6,097 bases of DNA, taken from 13-2-20CM-68-14 sp035640035 (GTDB taxonomy: Bacteria; Actinomycetota; Thermoleophilia; Gaiellales; Gaiellaceae). The stretch's first letter is position 1. The number at the start of each line of letters is the position of its first letter. The notes under the pieces were generated by a model. It was not told the origin of the DNA, searched no databases, and saw only the letters and a program-made list of their open reading frames with translations. Shown here piece by piece: positions 1-5,815 of this stretch. Position numbers and translations under genes: made by a program. The DNA is taken from contig DASQWX010000007.1 of assembly GCA_035640035.1 (NCBI GenBank), positions 1 through 6,097 of the forward strand, given 5' to 3'.

Positions 1-851
1 GTGATCGTCTGCGTCCCGGTCGTCCGGAGAATGACCCCGGTCAGCGTCTTCGCGCCGAAGTCGGTGGCGGTGAACTGATACGGCATCGGTAGGAACGCGC
101 TCGGGTCGCTGCTCGTGAAGCTGACGACGCCGGTATAGCCCGAGGCCGTGTTGCCGTACTTGTCCTCGGCGCGCGCGGTGATGCCGAAGGGCGTCCCAGC
201 GGTCGCGATCGTCGGGGCATTGAGCGCCAGGTGGTCGACAGGTCCCCCGTTGACGACGACGACCGGTTGTTTCTTCTGCGCCAGCGGCCGGAACGTCGGC
301 TTGACGACGAACCTGACCCGCTTCGTGGTCAGCTTCGTCCTCCGCTTCCCGTGCTTCCCCCTGACGACTTTCTTCACCTTGACGAGCTTCGTCGCCGTCT
401 CGCCGACCTCGGGGCGCGTCTGGGTCAGGAAAACGTAGCCGTCCGCAGCGAGCGTCGATGCCTGTGCCGGGCCGTAGGTGAAGGTGAAGCTCTGGCCCCG
501 CTTGCAGTGAGTTGCGATCGTGAGGCGATAGCCGGAGACGCGGAGAAGCCTCGTTCCGGTGCAGCTCTCCGGCGCAAGCGCCACGTAGCCGGTCGCGCCG
601 GGACGGGTCGCCTGCGGCAGCGACCAGCCGCGCGGGATGTCGACGAGCGTCTGGCCCTCAAGCGGCCCCGTATCGGCCGTGAAGGTGAGCTTGAAGGTGT
701 TCGTGCTCCCGGCCGCAACGTGGCTCGGCGTGACGACAACGCTGCCGACACCGACGCCGGTCGCGGCCCGCGGATGCTGAGCGGGAACGAGCAGCAACGC
801 GAGCCCGAGTAGGGGCACGACGGCACGGCGATGGAGCTTCACGATTCTCAC
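1..851 (-). CDS. Secreted protein with Ig-like repeat, 3' end outside window (partial)
   Basis: An open frame of 283 codons runs from a GTG at 851 to the left edge without a stop. Residues 1-30 form a signal peptide: basic start (VRIVKLHRR), a hydrophobic core at about 10-24, and a likely cleavage site after PRAA. Residues about 33-150 look like one beta-rich domain with two cysteines (97 and 116) that could form a disulfide. Residues 155-195 are a strongly basic linker with many K and R. From about 205 to the edge there is an Ig-like repeat with the A-x-D-x-x-G-N motif at 228-234 (AEDKYGN), typical of tandem adhesin or invasin-like repeats. AGGGG lies about 8 bases before the GTG; a second in-frame GTG at 842 is possible. 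The start is 10 bases after the carboxypeptidase stop, so the two genes are probably co-transcribed. I infer a cell-surface or extracellular role. The exact function is unknown, and more repeats may follow outside the window. Confidence 0.78.
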   Translation of the reverse strand, partial: MRIVKLHRRAVVPLLGLALLLVPAQHPRAATGVGVGSVVVTPSHVAAGSTNTFKLTFTADTGPLEGQTLVDIPRGWSLPQATRPGATGYVALAPESCTGTRLLRVSGYRLTIATHCKRGQSFTFTYGPAQASTLAADGYVFLTQTRPEVGETATKLVKVKKVVRGKHGKRRTKLTTKRVRFVVKPTFRPLAQKKQPVVVVNGGPVDHLALNAPTIATAGTPFGITARAEDKYGNTASGYTGVVSFTSSDPSAFLPMPYQFTATDFGAKTLTGVILRTTGTQTI

Positions 852-861
852 GACTGGACCC

Positions 862-1902
862 CTACGACTTGGCGAAGCCGAAGTTAAGCAGCCGCCGCGC
901 GTCGCCGTATGGGTCCGGCGAGTGGAGGACCACGGCGATCAGCGTCGTGCCGCCGCGCTTGGCCGAGGCGACGAGACAGTGGCCGGCGATCGTCGTCCAA
1001 CCTGTCTTGACCCCGTCGGCCCCGCGGTACGTGCCGATCAACAGGTTCTTGTTGACGTACGTCTTCGCGTACGTCGGCTTCGCCCACTTGACGTGGGCGA
1101 TGTGCGTCCGGGTAATCGCCCGGAAGCGCGGGATTGCCATCGCGTAGCGCGCCAGCGCAGCGAGGTCGTACGCGGACGAGTAGTTGCCGCGGTCGACGAC
1201 TCCGCTCGGGCTCGTGTAGTGGGTGTCGTGGAGACCGAGCTCGCGCGCCTTCTCGTTCATCAGCTGCAGGAACGCACCCCGGCTGCCGGACGTGGCGATC
1301 GCCAGCGCAAGCGCATCGTCGTTGCCGGAGAAGAGGAGCAGTCCGTACATGAGCTTCCAGACCGCGACTCGATCGTGCGCGCGCAGGCCCTCCCGGTTGA
1401 GCGCCACGCGCGTGACCAGCGGGTTGACCCGGATCACCTTCGTCAGGCGCAGATGCTCGAGCGCGAGGACGCCGGTCATGATTTTGGTCGTCGAGGCGAT
1501 CGGCCGTCGAAGGTGCGGGCGCTTCGCCCACAGGACGGCGCCGTTGTTCGCGTTCACGAGAATCGCGGCGGGCGCCGAGATCGGGCGCGGTCCGCCATGC
1601 TCGAAGCGGGGCGCCGCGGGCAGGAGCAGCCGAGTGCCCGGCGCGAACGGCGCGCGCGCCGTGGCCTCCTGCTCAGCTGCGGCGGCGCGCAGGTGCCTGA
1701 GAGCTGCCGCGGACGCGAGGCTCGGCTTCAGGGTCGGCTCGGCGCGCATCTCGTGAGCCTTGCCGCGGGCGAAGGCCCAGTGTTGAGTGACGGCAAGGGA
1801 GCCGACAGCAGCCGCCACTACGGCGATCACGAGCAGGAGCAGGGGCCGCTTCGACCTCGTGCGGCGCCGCCTCTTCACCGGTTGGAGAATGGCGTACGGC
1901 AT
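862..1902 (-). CDS. Membrane-anchored D-alanyl-D-alanine carboxypeptidase (DacA-like, MEROPS S11)
   Basis: This 346-residue protein carries the three active-site motifs of penicillin-binding carboxypeptidases in order and at family spacing: SxxK at 137-140 (STTK, nucleophile Ser137), SxN at 192-194 (SGN) and KTG at 299-301. The family trims the terminal D-Ala from peptidoglycan pentapeptides outside the membrane. An arginine-rich stretch (residues 10-19) precedes one hydrophobic segment (about 21-39), read as an uncleaved signal anchor. A variable Ala-rich linker (about 43-105) then leads to the catalytic domain, which fills the rest to the C-terminus. There is no C-terminal PBP5 beta domain or amphipathic anchor helix, so anchoring is N-terminal. 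I chose the ATG at 1902 rather than the longer frame from 2010, because the extra 36 residues would overlap selA and look non-coding. A GGAG lies 11 bases upstream. The secreted Ig-like protein follows in the same operon. Confidence 0.92.
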   Translation of the reverse strand: MPYAILQPVKRRRRTRSKRPLLLLVIAVVAAAVGSLAVTQHWAFARGKAHEMRAEPTLKPSLASAAALRHLRAAAAEQEATARAPFAPGTRLLLPAAPRFEHGGPRPISAPAAILVNANNGAVLWAKRPHLRRPIASTTKIMTGVLALEHLRLTKVIRVNPLVTRVALNREGLRAHDRVAVWKLMYGLLLFSGNDDALALAIATSGSRGAFLQLMNEKARELGLHDTHYTSPSGVVDRGNYSSAYDLAALARYAMAIPRFRAITRTHIAHVKWAKPTYAKTYVNKNLLIGTYRGADGVKTGWTTIAGHCLVASAKRGGTTLIAVVLHSPDPYGDARRLLNFGFAKS

Positions 1903-1924
1903 CGTTTCGTCGACTCCGGCGGCG

Positions 1925-1930
1925 AGTCTA
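1925..1930 (-). promoter_or_regulatory. Candidate -10 box for the carboxypeptidase operon
   Basis: TAGACT on the minus strand fits TANNNT and would start transcription near 1918, leaving a leader of about 16 bases that contains GGAG. The -35 side (TGTAGA at about 1948-1953) is a poor match to TTGACA. The assignment rests on position and the -10 alone. Confidence 0.35.
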
Positions 1931-1949
1931 GCTCTCGGTTTCACGTCTC

Positions 1950-1955
1950 TACACT
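1950..1955 (+). promoter_or_regulatory. Candidate -10 box for a leaderless selA transcript
   Basis: TACACT fits TANNNT and ends 6 bases before the selA GTG, so the predicted first base of the transcript falls on or next to the start codon. No purine-rich Shine-Dalgarno sequence lies in front of that GTG, which agrees with leaderless initiation, a mode common in actinobacteria. No convincing -35 box is present. Confidence 0.4.
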
Positions 1956-1961
1956 TCGTCC

Positions 1962-3263
1962 GTGGAGCTGCGCGACCTTCCATCCGTGGACGAGCTCGCG
2001 TCGGATGCACGGCTCACGGGTGTCGGTCCGAGGGAGCTATTGGTGTCGGCGGTGCGGTCAACGTTGTCGCGCGCGCGTGAAGAAATAAGGGCCGGCGCGG
2101 ATCCGGGCGACCTGGTCGGGCGGGTCGCGCTGGAGCTCGAGGCAGCGCGGTCGGCACGCCTGCGCCGGACGATCAACGCCACCGGGGTGATCGTTCACAC
2201 CAATCTTGGACGAGCCCCTCTGGCGTCTATTGCGCTCGAACGTGTGAGCGCCGTTGCGTCCGGCTATTCGAACCTCGAGTACGACCTCGGCGAGGGCGGC
2301 CGCGGTTCGCGCCAAGACCACGTCGCGCCGATCTTGCGCCGCCTGACCGGAGCCGAGGCGGCGCTCGTCGTCAACAACAACGCGGCGGCCGTGCTGCTCG
2401 CCCTCGCCGCGCTCGCCGAGGGGCGAGAGGTCCTCGTCTCGCGCGGCGAGCTGATCGAGATCGGGGACGGCTTTCGGATTCCGGACGTGCTCGCCCGGTC
2501 GGGCGCGCGTCTGCGGGAGGTCGGAACGACGAACCGCACTCGAGCGGCCGACTACGAGCGCGGAATCGGACCGGAGACGGCGCTCCTGCTGCGCGTGCAC
2601 CAGTCGAACTTCCGCGTCGTCGGCTTCACCGAGCAGCCGCGGCTCGAGGAACTCGTCCGCGTCGGCCGGGCCCACGGCCTACCCGTCGTCGACGACCTTG
2701 GCTCCGGCGTCCTCGTCGAGCTCGAGGACGAGCCGTCGGCTCGGGACGCGCTTGCGGCCGGCGCCGACCTCGTGTGCTTCTCCGCCGACAAGCTGCTGGG
2801 CGGCCCCCAGGCCGGGATCGTTGTCGGCCGCGGGGAGCTCGTGGAACGACTCCGCCGCCATCCGTTGCAACGGGCGATGCGCGCCGACAAGCTGACGCTC
2901 GCGGCTCTCGAGGCGACTCTAGCCCTCTACCTCGACCCCGAGCGGGCCGCTGCGGAGATTCCGGTCCTTCGGATGCTCGCCGAGCCTGCCGAGGCCGTTC
3001 GGGCGCGAGCGAACCGCCTCGCCGAACTCGTCGATGGCGAGGTCGAGGAGACGCTCGGCCGCGTCGGCGGCGGCGCGCTCCCGCTGGCCGAGCTTCCGAG
3101 CTTCGCCTGTGCGGTCGAGGAGGAGTTGGCGGAACTGTTGCGCCATGCAAATCCGCCGGTCGTCGCCGTCGTTCGCGACGGCCGCTGCCTGCTGGACTGC
3201 CGCACGATCGCGGAGGCCGAAGTCGACGACGTCGCCCGCTCAATTTCGGCATGCCGCTCGTAG
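1962..3263 (+). CDS. selA: L-seryl-tRNA(Sec) selenium transferase (selenocysteine synthase)
   Basis: SelA is a PLP enzyme that converts Ser-tRNA(Sec) to Sec-tRNA(Sec) using selenophosphate. In E. coli it works as a large ring-shaped decamer. This 433-residue protein is close to the usual length (E. coli about 463). The N-terminal tRNA-binding region opens with the family-like RDLPSVDEL. Conserved blocks include NATGVIVHTNLGRAPL (72-87), RVHQSNF (211-217), DDLGSG (244-249) and SADKLLGGPQAGI, in which Lys277 should carry PLP. The GTG at 1962 is the furthest upstream start possible, because an in-frame TAG lies at 1929 with no start codon between. It has no Shine-Dalgarno sequence and may be leaderless. 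selB overlaps its last 13 bases, which points to one transcript and translational coupling. No truncation or loss of key residues is visible. The neighbouring selB and tRNA-Sec genes confirm the assignment. Confidence 0.97.
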   Translation: MELRDLPSVDELASDARLTGVGPRELLVSAVRSTLSRAREEIRAGADPGDLVGRVALELEAARSARLRRTINATGVIVHTNLGRAPLASIALERVSAVASGYSNLEYDLGEGGRGSRQDHVAPILRRLTGAEAALVVNNNAAAVLLALAALAEGREVLVSRGELIEIGDGFRIPDVLARSGARLREVGTTNRTRAADYERGIGPETALLLRVHQSNFRVVGFTEQPRLEELVRVGRAHGLPVVDDLGSGVLVELEDEPSARDALAAGADLVCFSADKLLGGPQAGIVVGRGELVERLRRHPLQRAMRADKLTLAALEATLALYLDPERAAAEIPVLRMLAEPAEAVRARANRLAELVDGEVEETLGRVGGGALPLAELPSFACAVEEELAELLRHANPPVVAVVRDGRCLLDCRTIAEAEVDDVARSISACRS

Positions 3264-4960
3264 TCGGCACCGCCGGGCATATCGACCACGGCAAGACCTG
3301 GCTCGTCCGCGCGCTGACGGGCAAGGACACCGACCGACTACCCGAGGAGCACGAGCGGGGGATCTCGATCGATCTCGGCTACGCGCCGCTGGAGCTTCCC
3401 GGTGGGCTTCGGTTGTCGCTCGTCGACGTTCCCGGTCACGAGCGCTTCGTCCGCAACATGGTCGCCGGCGCGACCGGCGTCGATCTTTTCCTGCTCGTGA
3501 TCGACGCCGGGGAGGGCGTTCGGCCCCAGACGCACGAGCACCTCGCGATTCTCCGGCTGCTCGGCGTCTCGCGCGGGGTGGTCGCGGTGACGAAGGCCGA
3601 CGCCTTCGACGTCGAGCAGGTCGAGCTCGCGGTCGCGGAGGCGACAGAGCTCGTACCGGAAGCCGAGGTCGTGGCCGTGAGCGCGAAGACGGGCGCGGGC
3701 CTCGACGAGCTGCGGGCGGCGCTCGCGCGCGCAGGTTCATCCGTCGAGCGACCCGAACGGTTCGCGGCGACGCGGCTCTGGATCGACCGCGCCTTCACCC
3801 TGCGCGGAATCGGCACCGTGGTCACCGGGACGCTCTGGTCGGGCTCGATCGCTGCCGGCGACTTGCTGCGGCTGGAGCCTCGCGGCCGGGTCGTGCGCGT
3901 CCGCAGCGTGCAGGTCCACGACCGGCCGGTCGAAGAGGCCGAGGCCGGTCAACGAGTCGCAGTCAACCTGCCGGCGATCGAACGCGGCGAGCTCCGTCGC
4001 GGCGACACCCTTGTCGAGCCGGGCCACTATCCAATCACCTACCGCCTCGATGTTGTCCTCGAGGAGCTCGAGCCGGTCCCGGCCGCGGTGAAGGTGCACC
4101 TCGGCACCGCCGATGTCGCGGCGCGGGTGGTCCGCTCGGGGCGCTTCGCCCAACTGCGTCTCGAGGAGCCGGTCGTGGCTGCCCGTGGCGACCGCTTCGT
4201 GTTGCGAGCAGAGACGACCGTGGGCGGCGGCCGCGTCGTCGACCCGGCGCCGCCGAGGCGGCTCGAGCCGGACCGCCTGGAGATCCTCGACCGCGGCGAC
4301 CCGGCCGAGATGGTTCGTCTGCTCACCGCGGAGCCGAGGACGACGGCTTCGTTGCAGGCGTCGGGGCTGCTCGCGCCGGCGGCCCTTGCGCGCGGTCTCG
4401 CGGCGGTCGGCCAGGCCGGCGAGTGGGCATACCGGCCGGGTTGGCTGGACGGCGTCAGAGCAGTCGTCAACGAGCGGCTGAACGAGCGTGCGAAGGCGAA
4501 CCCGGTCGACCCGGGAATCCCCTTGGCCCAGCTGCTGCCGAACGAGCCGTGGGCGGGGGCGATCCTGCAGCTGCTCCACGTCGAGCGGCGCGACGGGAAG
4601 GCATACGCCCACGGCGCGACGGCATCCCTCGGCGACCGTGCCGAGGCGGCGGAGCGCCTCGAGGCGCAGCTCGCGGCCGAGGACATCGTCCGCGTCGAAG
4701 ACGCGGAACTGGCCGGGTATCTCGAGTCTCGGGGACGCCTAAAGCGCGTCGGAGACGGATTCGCGGTCTCGGCCGAGCTCTACAACCGCGGGCGCGAGGC
4801 GCTGCAGACGCTGGAGCGGATCACGCTTGCCGGCTTCCGCGACGAGCTCGGAATCTCCCGGCGGACGGCGCAGCTGCTGCTGGAGCGCTTCGACGCCGAC
4901 GGGCTGACGAGGCGCGTCGGCGACGAGCGAGTGCTGAGGCGCACGGCACTCAGGGACTGA
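3251..4960 (+). CDS. selB: Selenocysteine-specific translation elongation factor SelB
   Basis: SelB replaces EF-Tu for Sec-tRNA(Sec) and brings it to UGA codons marked by a SECIS hairpin. The 569-residue product has all five GTPase motifs: G1 GHIDHGKT (9-16), G2 region ERGISIDLGYA (35-45), G3 DVPGH (59-63), G4 TKAD (114-117) and G5 SAK (144-146). EF-Tu-like domain II follows (about 172 onward, with GIGTVVTGT at 186-194), then domain III, then winged-helix repeats. The last of these ends with the family-typical GISRRTAQLLLERFD and TRRVGDERVL blocks that contact SECIS RNA in known SelBs. The length is slightly below E. coli (614). The start is the ATG at 3251, inside the end of selA. The frame is open further upstream to about 2774, but that stretch is a shadow of selA. 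No Shine-Dalgarno sequence is visible, so translation probably depends on selA. The final codons and the TGA stop lie within a hairpin repeat. Confidence 0.97.
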   Translation: MPLVVGTAGHIDHGKTWLVRALTGKDTDRLPEEHERGISIDLGYAPLELPGGLRLSLVDVPGHERFVRNMVAGATGVDLFLLVIDAGEGVRPQTHEHLAILRLLGVSRGVVAVTKADAFDVEQVELAVAEATELVPEAEVVAVSAKTGAGLDELRAALARAGSSVERPERFAATRLWIDRAFTLRGIGTVVTGTLWSGSIAAGDLLRLEPRGRVVRVRSVQVHDRPVEEAEAGQRVAVNLPAIERGELRRGDTLVEPGHYPITYRLDVVLEELEPVPAAVKVHLGTADVAARVVRSGRFAQLRLEEPVVAARGDRFVLRAETTVGGGRVVDPAPPRRLEPDRLEILDRGDPAEMVRLLTAEPRTTASLQASGLLAPAALARGLAAVGQAGEWAYRPGWLDGVRAVVNERLNERAKANPVDPGIPLAQLLPNEPWAGAILQLLHVERRDGKAYAHGATASLGDRAEAAERLEAQLAAEDIVRVEDAELAGYLESRGRLKRVGDGFAVSAELYNRGREALQTLERITLAGFRDELGISRRTAQLLLERFDADGLTRRVGDERVLRRTALRD

Positions 4961-4975
4961 CCCCGTCTGTCCCTG
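4951..4975. repeat. GGGAC/GTCCC palindrome 1, overlapping the selB stop codon
   Basis: CAGGGAC (4951-4957) is the exact reverse complement of GTCCCTG (4969-4975), giving a 7-bp stem with an 11-base loop. The selB TGA (4958-4960) is the first part of the loop. The repeat supplies most of the last three selB codons. Confidence 0.75.
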
Positions 4976-4984
4976 GCCGAGCGA

Positions 4985-5022
4985 GGGGACTTAGGGACTC
5001 ACCCCGGGAGGGGTCTGTCCCC
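4985..5022. repeat. GGGAC/GTCCC palindrome 2 with a GNRA-type loop
   Basis: GGGAC (4994-4998) pairs with GTCCC (5017-5021). Inside it, past a 2x2 internal loop, ACCCC (5001-5005) pairs with GGGGT (5010-5014) around a GGGA tetraloop. An overlapping alternative pairs GGGGAC (4985-4990) with GTCCCC (5017-5022). It shares its sequence theme with palindromes 1 and 4. There is no T-tract after it, so a classical Rho-independent terminator is unlikely, though the hairpin could protect the selB mRNA end. Confidence 0.75.
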
Positions 5023-5030
5023 GCAACCAC

Positions 5031-5048
5031 ACCGGCGATGCAGCCGGT
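5031..5048. repeat. Hairpin between palindromes 2 and 4 (ACCGGC/GCCGGT)
   Basis: ACCGGC (5031-5036) pairs with GCCGGT (5043-5048) around the loop GATGCA. Its sequence is unrelated to the GGGAC palindromes on either side, so it may be either spacer or a part of the same composite repeat unit. Confidence 0.5.
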
Positions 5049-5052
5049 TGTA

Positions 5053-5080
5053 GGGACAGTCCCCCTCCGGGGACAGTCCC
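5053..5080. repeat. GGGAC/GTCCC palindrome 4, the most perfect of the set
   Basis: GGGACAGTCCCC (5053-5064) faces GGGGACAGTCCC (5069-5080) across the loop CTCC. The arms pair along 12 positions with a single central A/A mismatch. Each arm is itself a near-palindrome, so the DNA can fold in more than one way. It ends 17 bases before tRNA-Sec. Confidence 0.8.
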
Positions 5081-5097
5081 GCGGTAGCCTCAGCGCC

Positions 5098-5190
5098 GGA
5101 GCGGCATGGGCCCGGTGGCCCAACCGGTCTTCAAAACCGGTGCGGCGTGGCAGCCCCACGCTCGGTCGGTTCGACTCCGGCGCCGCTCCG
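5098..5190 (+). tRNA. selC: tRNA-Sec (anticodon UCA)
   Basis: All hallmarks of bacterial selenocysteine tRNA are present: an 8-bp acceptor stem (5098-5105 with 5182-5189), a 6-bp D stem closing a 4-base CGGT loop (5107-5112 with 5117-5122), an anticodon stem around CTTCAAA with anticodon TCA at 5131-5133, a long variable arm (stem 5145-5150 with 5156-5161), and a 5-bp T stem with one T-G pair (5165-5169 with 5177-5181). This gives the 8+5 acceptor/T branch that SelA and SelB recognise. The discriminator is G5190 and CCA is not encoded, so it must be added after transcription. The gene lies 137 bases after selB on the same strand. A TANNNT box, TAGCCT, at 5085-5090 could drive it separately, but it has no good -35 and lies only 7 bases from the mature 5' end. 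Co-transcription with selAB is equally possible. Confidence 0.97.
5129..5190 (+). repeat. Direct repeat, intact copy: 3' part of tRNA-Sec (putative attL)
   Basis: The 62 bases from the first base of the anticodon loop to the discriminator base recur 687 bases downstream with 3 substitutions. The anticodon stem arms here are both ACCGGT around the 7-base loop CTTCAAA. This matches the inverted-arms plus 7-bp-overlap layout of a tyrosine-recombinase core site. Confidence 0.75.
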
Positions 5191-5233
5191 TCGCTGCAAG
5201 CACCCGAGGGGATACATGCAGCGTGTCGGGTCC

Positions 5234-5248
5234 CAGCTCGGAGAGCTG
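5234..5248. other. Hairpin downstream of tRNA-Sec
   Basis: CAGCTC (5234-5239) pairs with GAGCTG (5243-5248) around GGA. A weaker hairpin follows, CGGGC (5272-5276) with GCCCG (5282-5286). Neither has a T-tract. One of them may end or process the tRNA transcript, but nothing else supports this. The rest of 5191-5328 shows no coding pattern. Confidence 0.3.
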
Positions 5249-5328
5249 CCTAGGTCACGCCGAATGATGCGCGGGCCGGACGCCCGTCTACGGATCGCCC
5301 TACGAGGACCCTGCCGACGGCCCAGCGA

Positions 5329-5358
5329 TTGAGCTGTTGCCCGATTTGGGCCGATACT
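5329..5358 (+). promoter_or_regulatory. Candidate promoter for the small membrane protein gene
   Basis: TTGAGC (5329-5334) and GATACT (5353-5358) match the -35 and -10 consensus at 4 of 6 positions each with an 18-base spacer. The predicted transcript start, near 5365, is about 18 bases before the GTG at 5383. Confidence 0.35.
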
Positions 5359-5382
5359 TGGTCGGATGCGACGGCCCGACCG

Positions 5383-5658
5383 GTGAATCGTCACCTCGTC
5401 CGCGGTTTCTACATCTTCGTCGCGGTTGTGGTGTGTCCGCTGCTCGCGTGGAATTTGGCAGTTGACGCAACGAACCGCGGCCTCGGCTGGCGTGGTTTCT
5501 TCATCGCACTGCTCGGCCTGCCCGTCCTCGGAGCTGTGCTCGCTGCGGCGCTGCTCCGCAGGAGACGTCGCGAGGCGACCTTCGGCGCCATCGGGGCTCT
5601 CACGGCGACGCTTGTTCTTGTCGTCGTCCTCGTATTCGTCACGCTCTCATCGCGATAG
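5383..5658 (+). CDS. Small hypothetical protein with three transmembrane helices
   Basis: I do not recognise a family. The 91-residue product from the GTG at 5383 has three hydrophobic stretches: about residues 9-27 (FYIFVAVVVCPLLAWNLAV), 38-58 and 67-88. The loop between helices 2 and 3 holds the basic run RRRRRE, so that loop is probably cytoplasmic by the positive-inside rule. The frame is open up to a TTG at 5329, but the added residues are polar and unlike a membrane protein, and a candidate promoter overlaps them, so I prefer the GTG. Upstream there is no clear Shine-Dalgarno sequence. It is the only credible gene between the two tRNA-Sec repeats and could be cargo of an integrated element or an ordinary local gene. 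Coding status rests on the three well-formed helices and the frame length. Confidence 0.55.
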   Translation: MNRHLVRGFYIFVAVVVCPLLAWNLAVDATNRGLGWRGFFIALLGLPVLGAVLAAALLRRRRREATFGAIGALTATLVLVVVLVFVTLSSR

Positions 5659-5815
5659 TCGTCGATCCCCCGGGCCGCGCCAGTGGGTCGGTGCCACGAT
5701 CATGTTGTGAATCGGGGAGATGTCCGGTTGTCAGAGGCGATACCTCACGCGCACGAATCGCATAGCTACAGGCAAGAGCCGAGGAGCGACACCTAGAGCC
5801 GACAACTACAGCGCA
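5659..5815. other. Non-coding stretch before the tRNA-Sec partial copy
   Basis: I see no supported gene here. It holds an 8-base direct repeat, AGAGCCGA at 5775-5782 and 5795-5802, and between them GGAGCGAC (5783-5790), which resembles the 5' acceptor strand of tRNA-Sec. Under the integration model this would be the inner end of the element, where integrase arm sites are expected, but no integrase is present to support that. Confidence 0.4.

Larger units (their letters stand above)
1903..1961. promoter_or_regulatory. Compact divergent promoter region between the carboxypeptidase gene and selA
   Basis: Only 59 bases separate the two divergent start codons, so both promoters must lie here or overlap the coding ends. 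A TANNNT box is visible on each strand (listed separately). No clear inverted repeat that would suggest an operator was seen. Confidence 0.5.

Noticed and set aside
1903..2010. Carboxypeptidase start at the ATG at 2010
   Set aside because: The added 36 residues overlap the selA start region and look non-coding; the ATG at 1902 sits directly before a normal basic-plus-hydrophobic anchor.
922..2088. 388-codon plus-strand frame opposite the carboxypeptidase
   Set aside because: It has no recognisable motif, and the opposite strand has all three S11 active-site motifs.
2774..3250. Upstream extension of the selB frame into selA (about 159 extra residues)
   Set aside because: The extension is Arg/Gly/Pro-rich shadow sequence antisense to no domain, and the SelB family begins at the MPLVVGTAGHIDHGKT block at 3251.
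4958..5053. UGA of selB as a selenocysteine codon with a following hairpin as SECIS, extending SelB by about 30 residues to the TAG at 5051
   Set aside because: The SelB family normally ends at this point, the extension is low-complexity and encoded by the palindromes, and the hairpin belongs to a repeat array rather than a unique SECIS.
4985..5080. Rho-independent terminator after selB
   Set aside because: The hairpins are strong but none is followed by a T-tract, and the tRNA gene follows on the same strand.
4951..5080. CRISPR array
   Set aside because: The repeats are self-complementary, of unequal length, adjacent without regular spacers, and no cas gene is present.
3034..5253. 739-codon plus-strand open frame across selA, selB and tRNA-Sec
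   Set aside because: It is an Arg/Ala-rich out-of-frame shadow produced by high GC; the overlapping selA and selB frames have clear family motifs.
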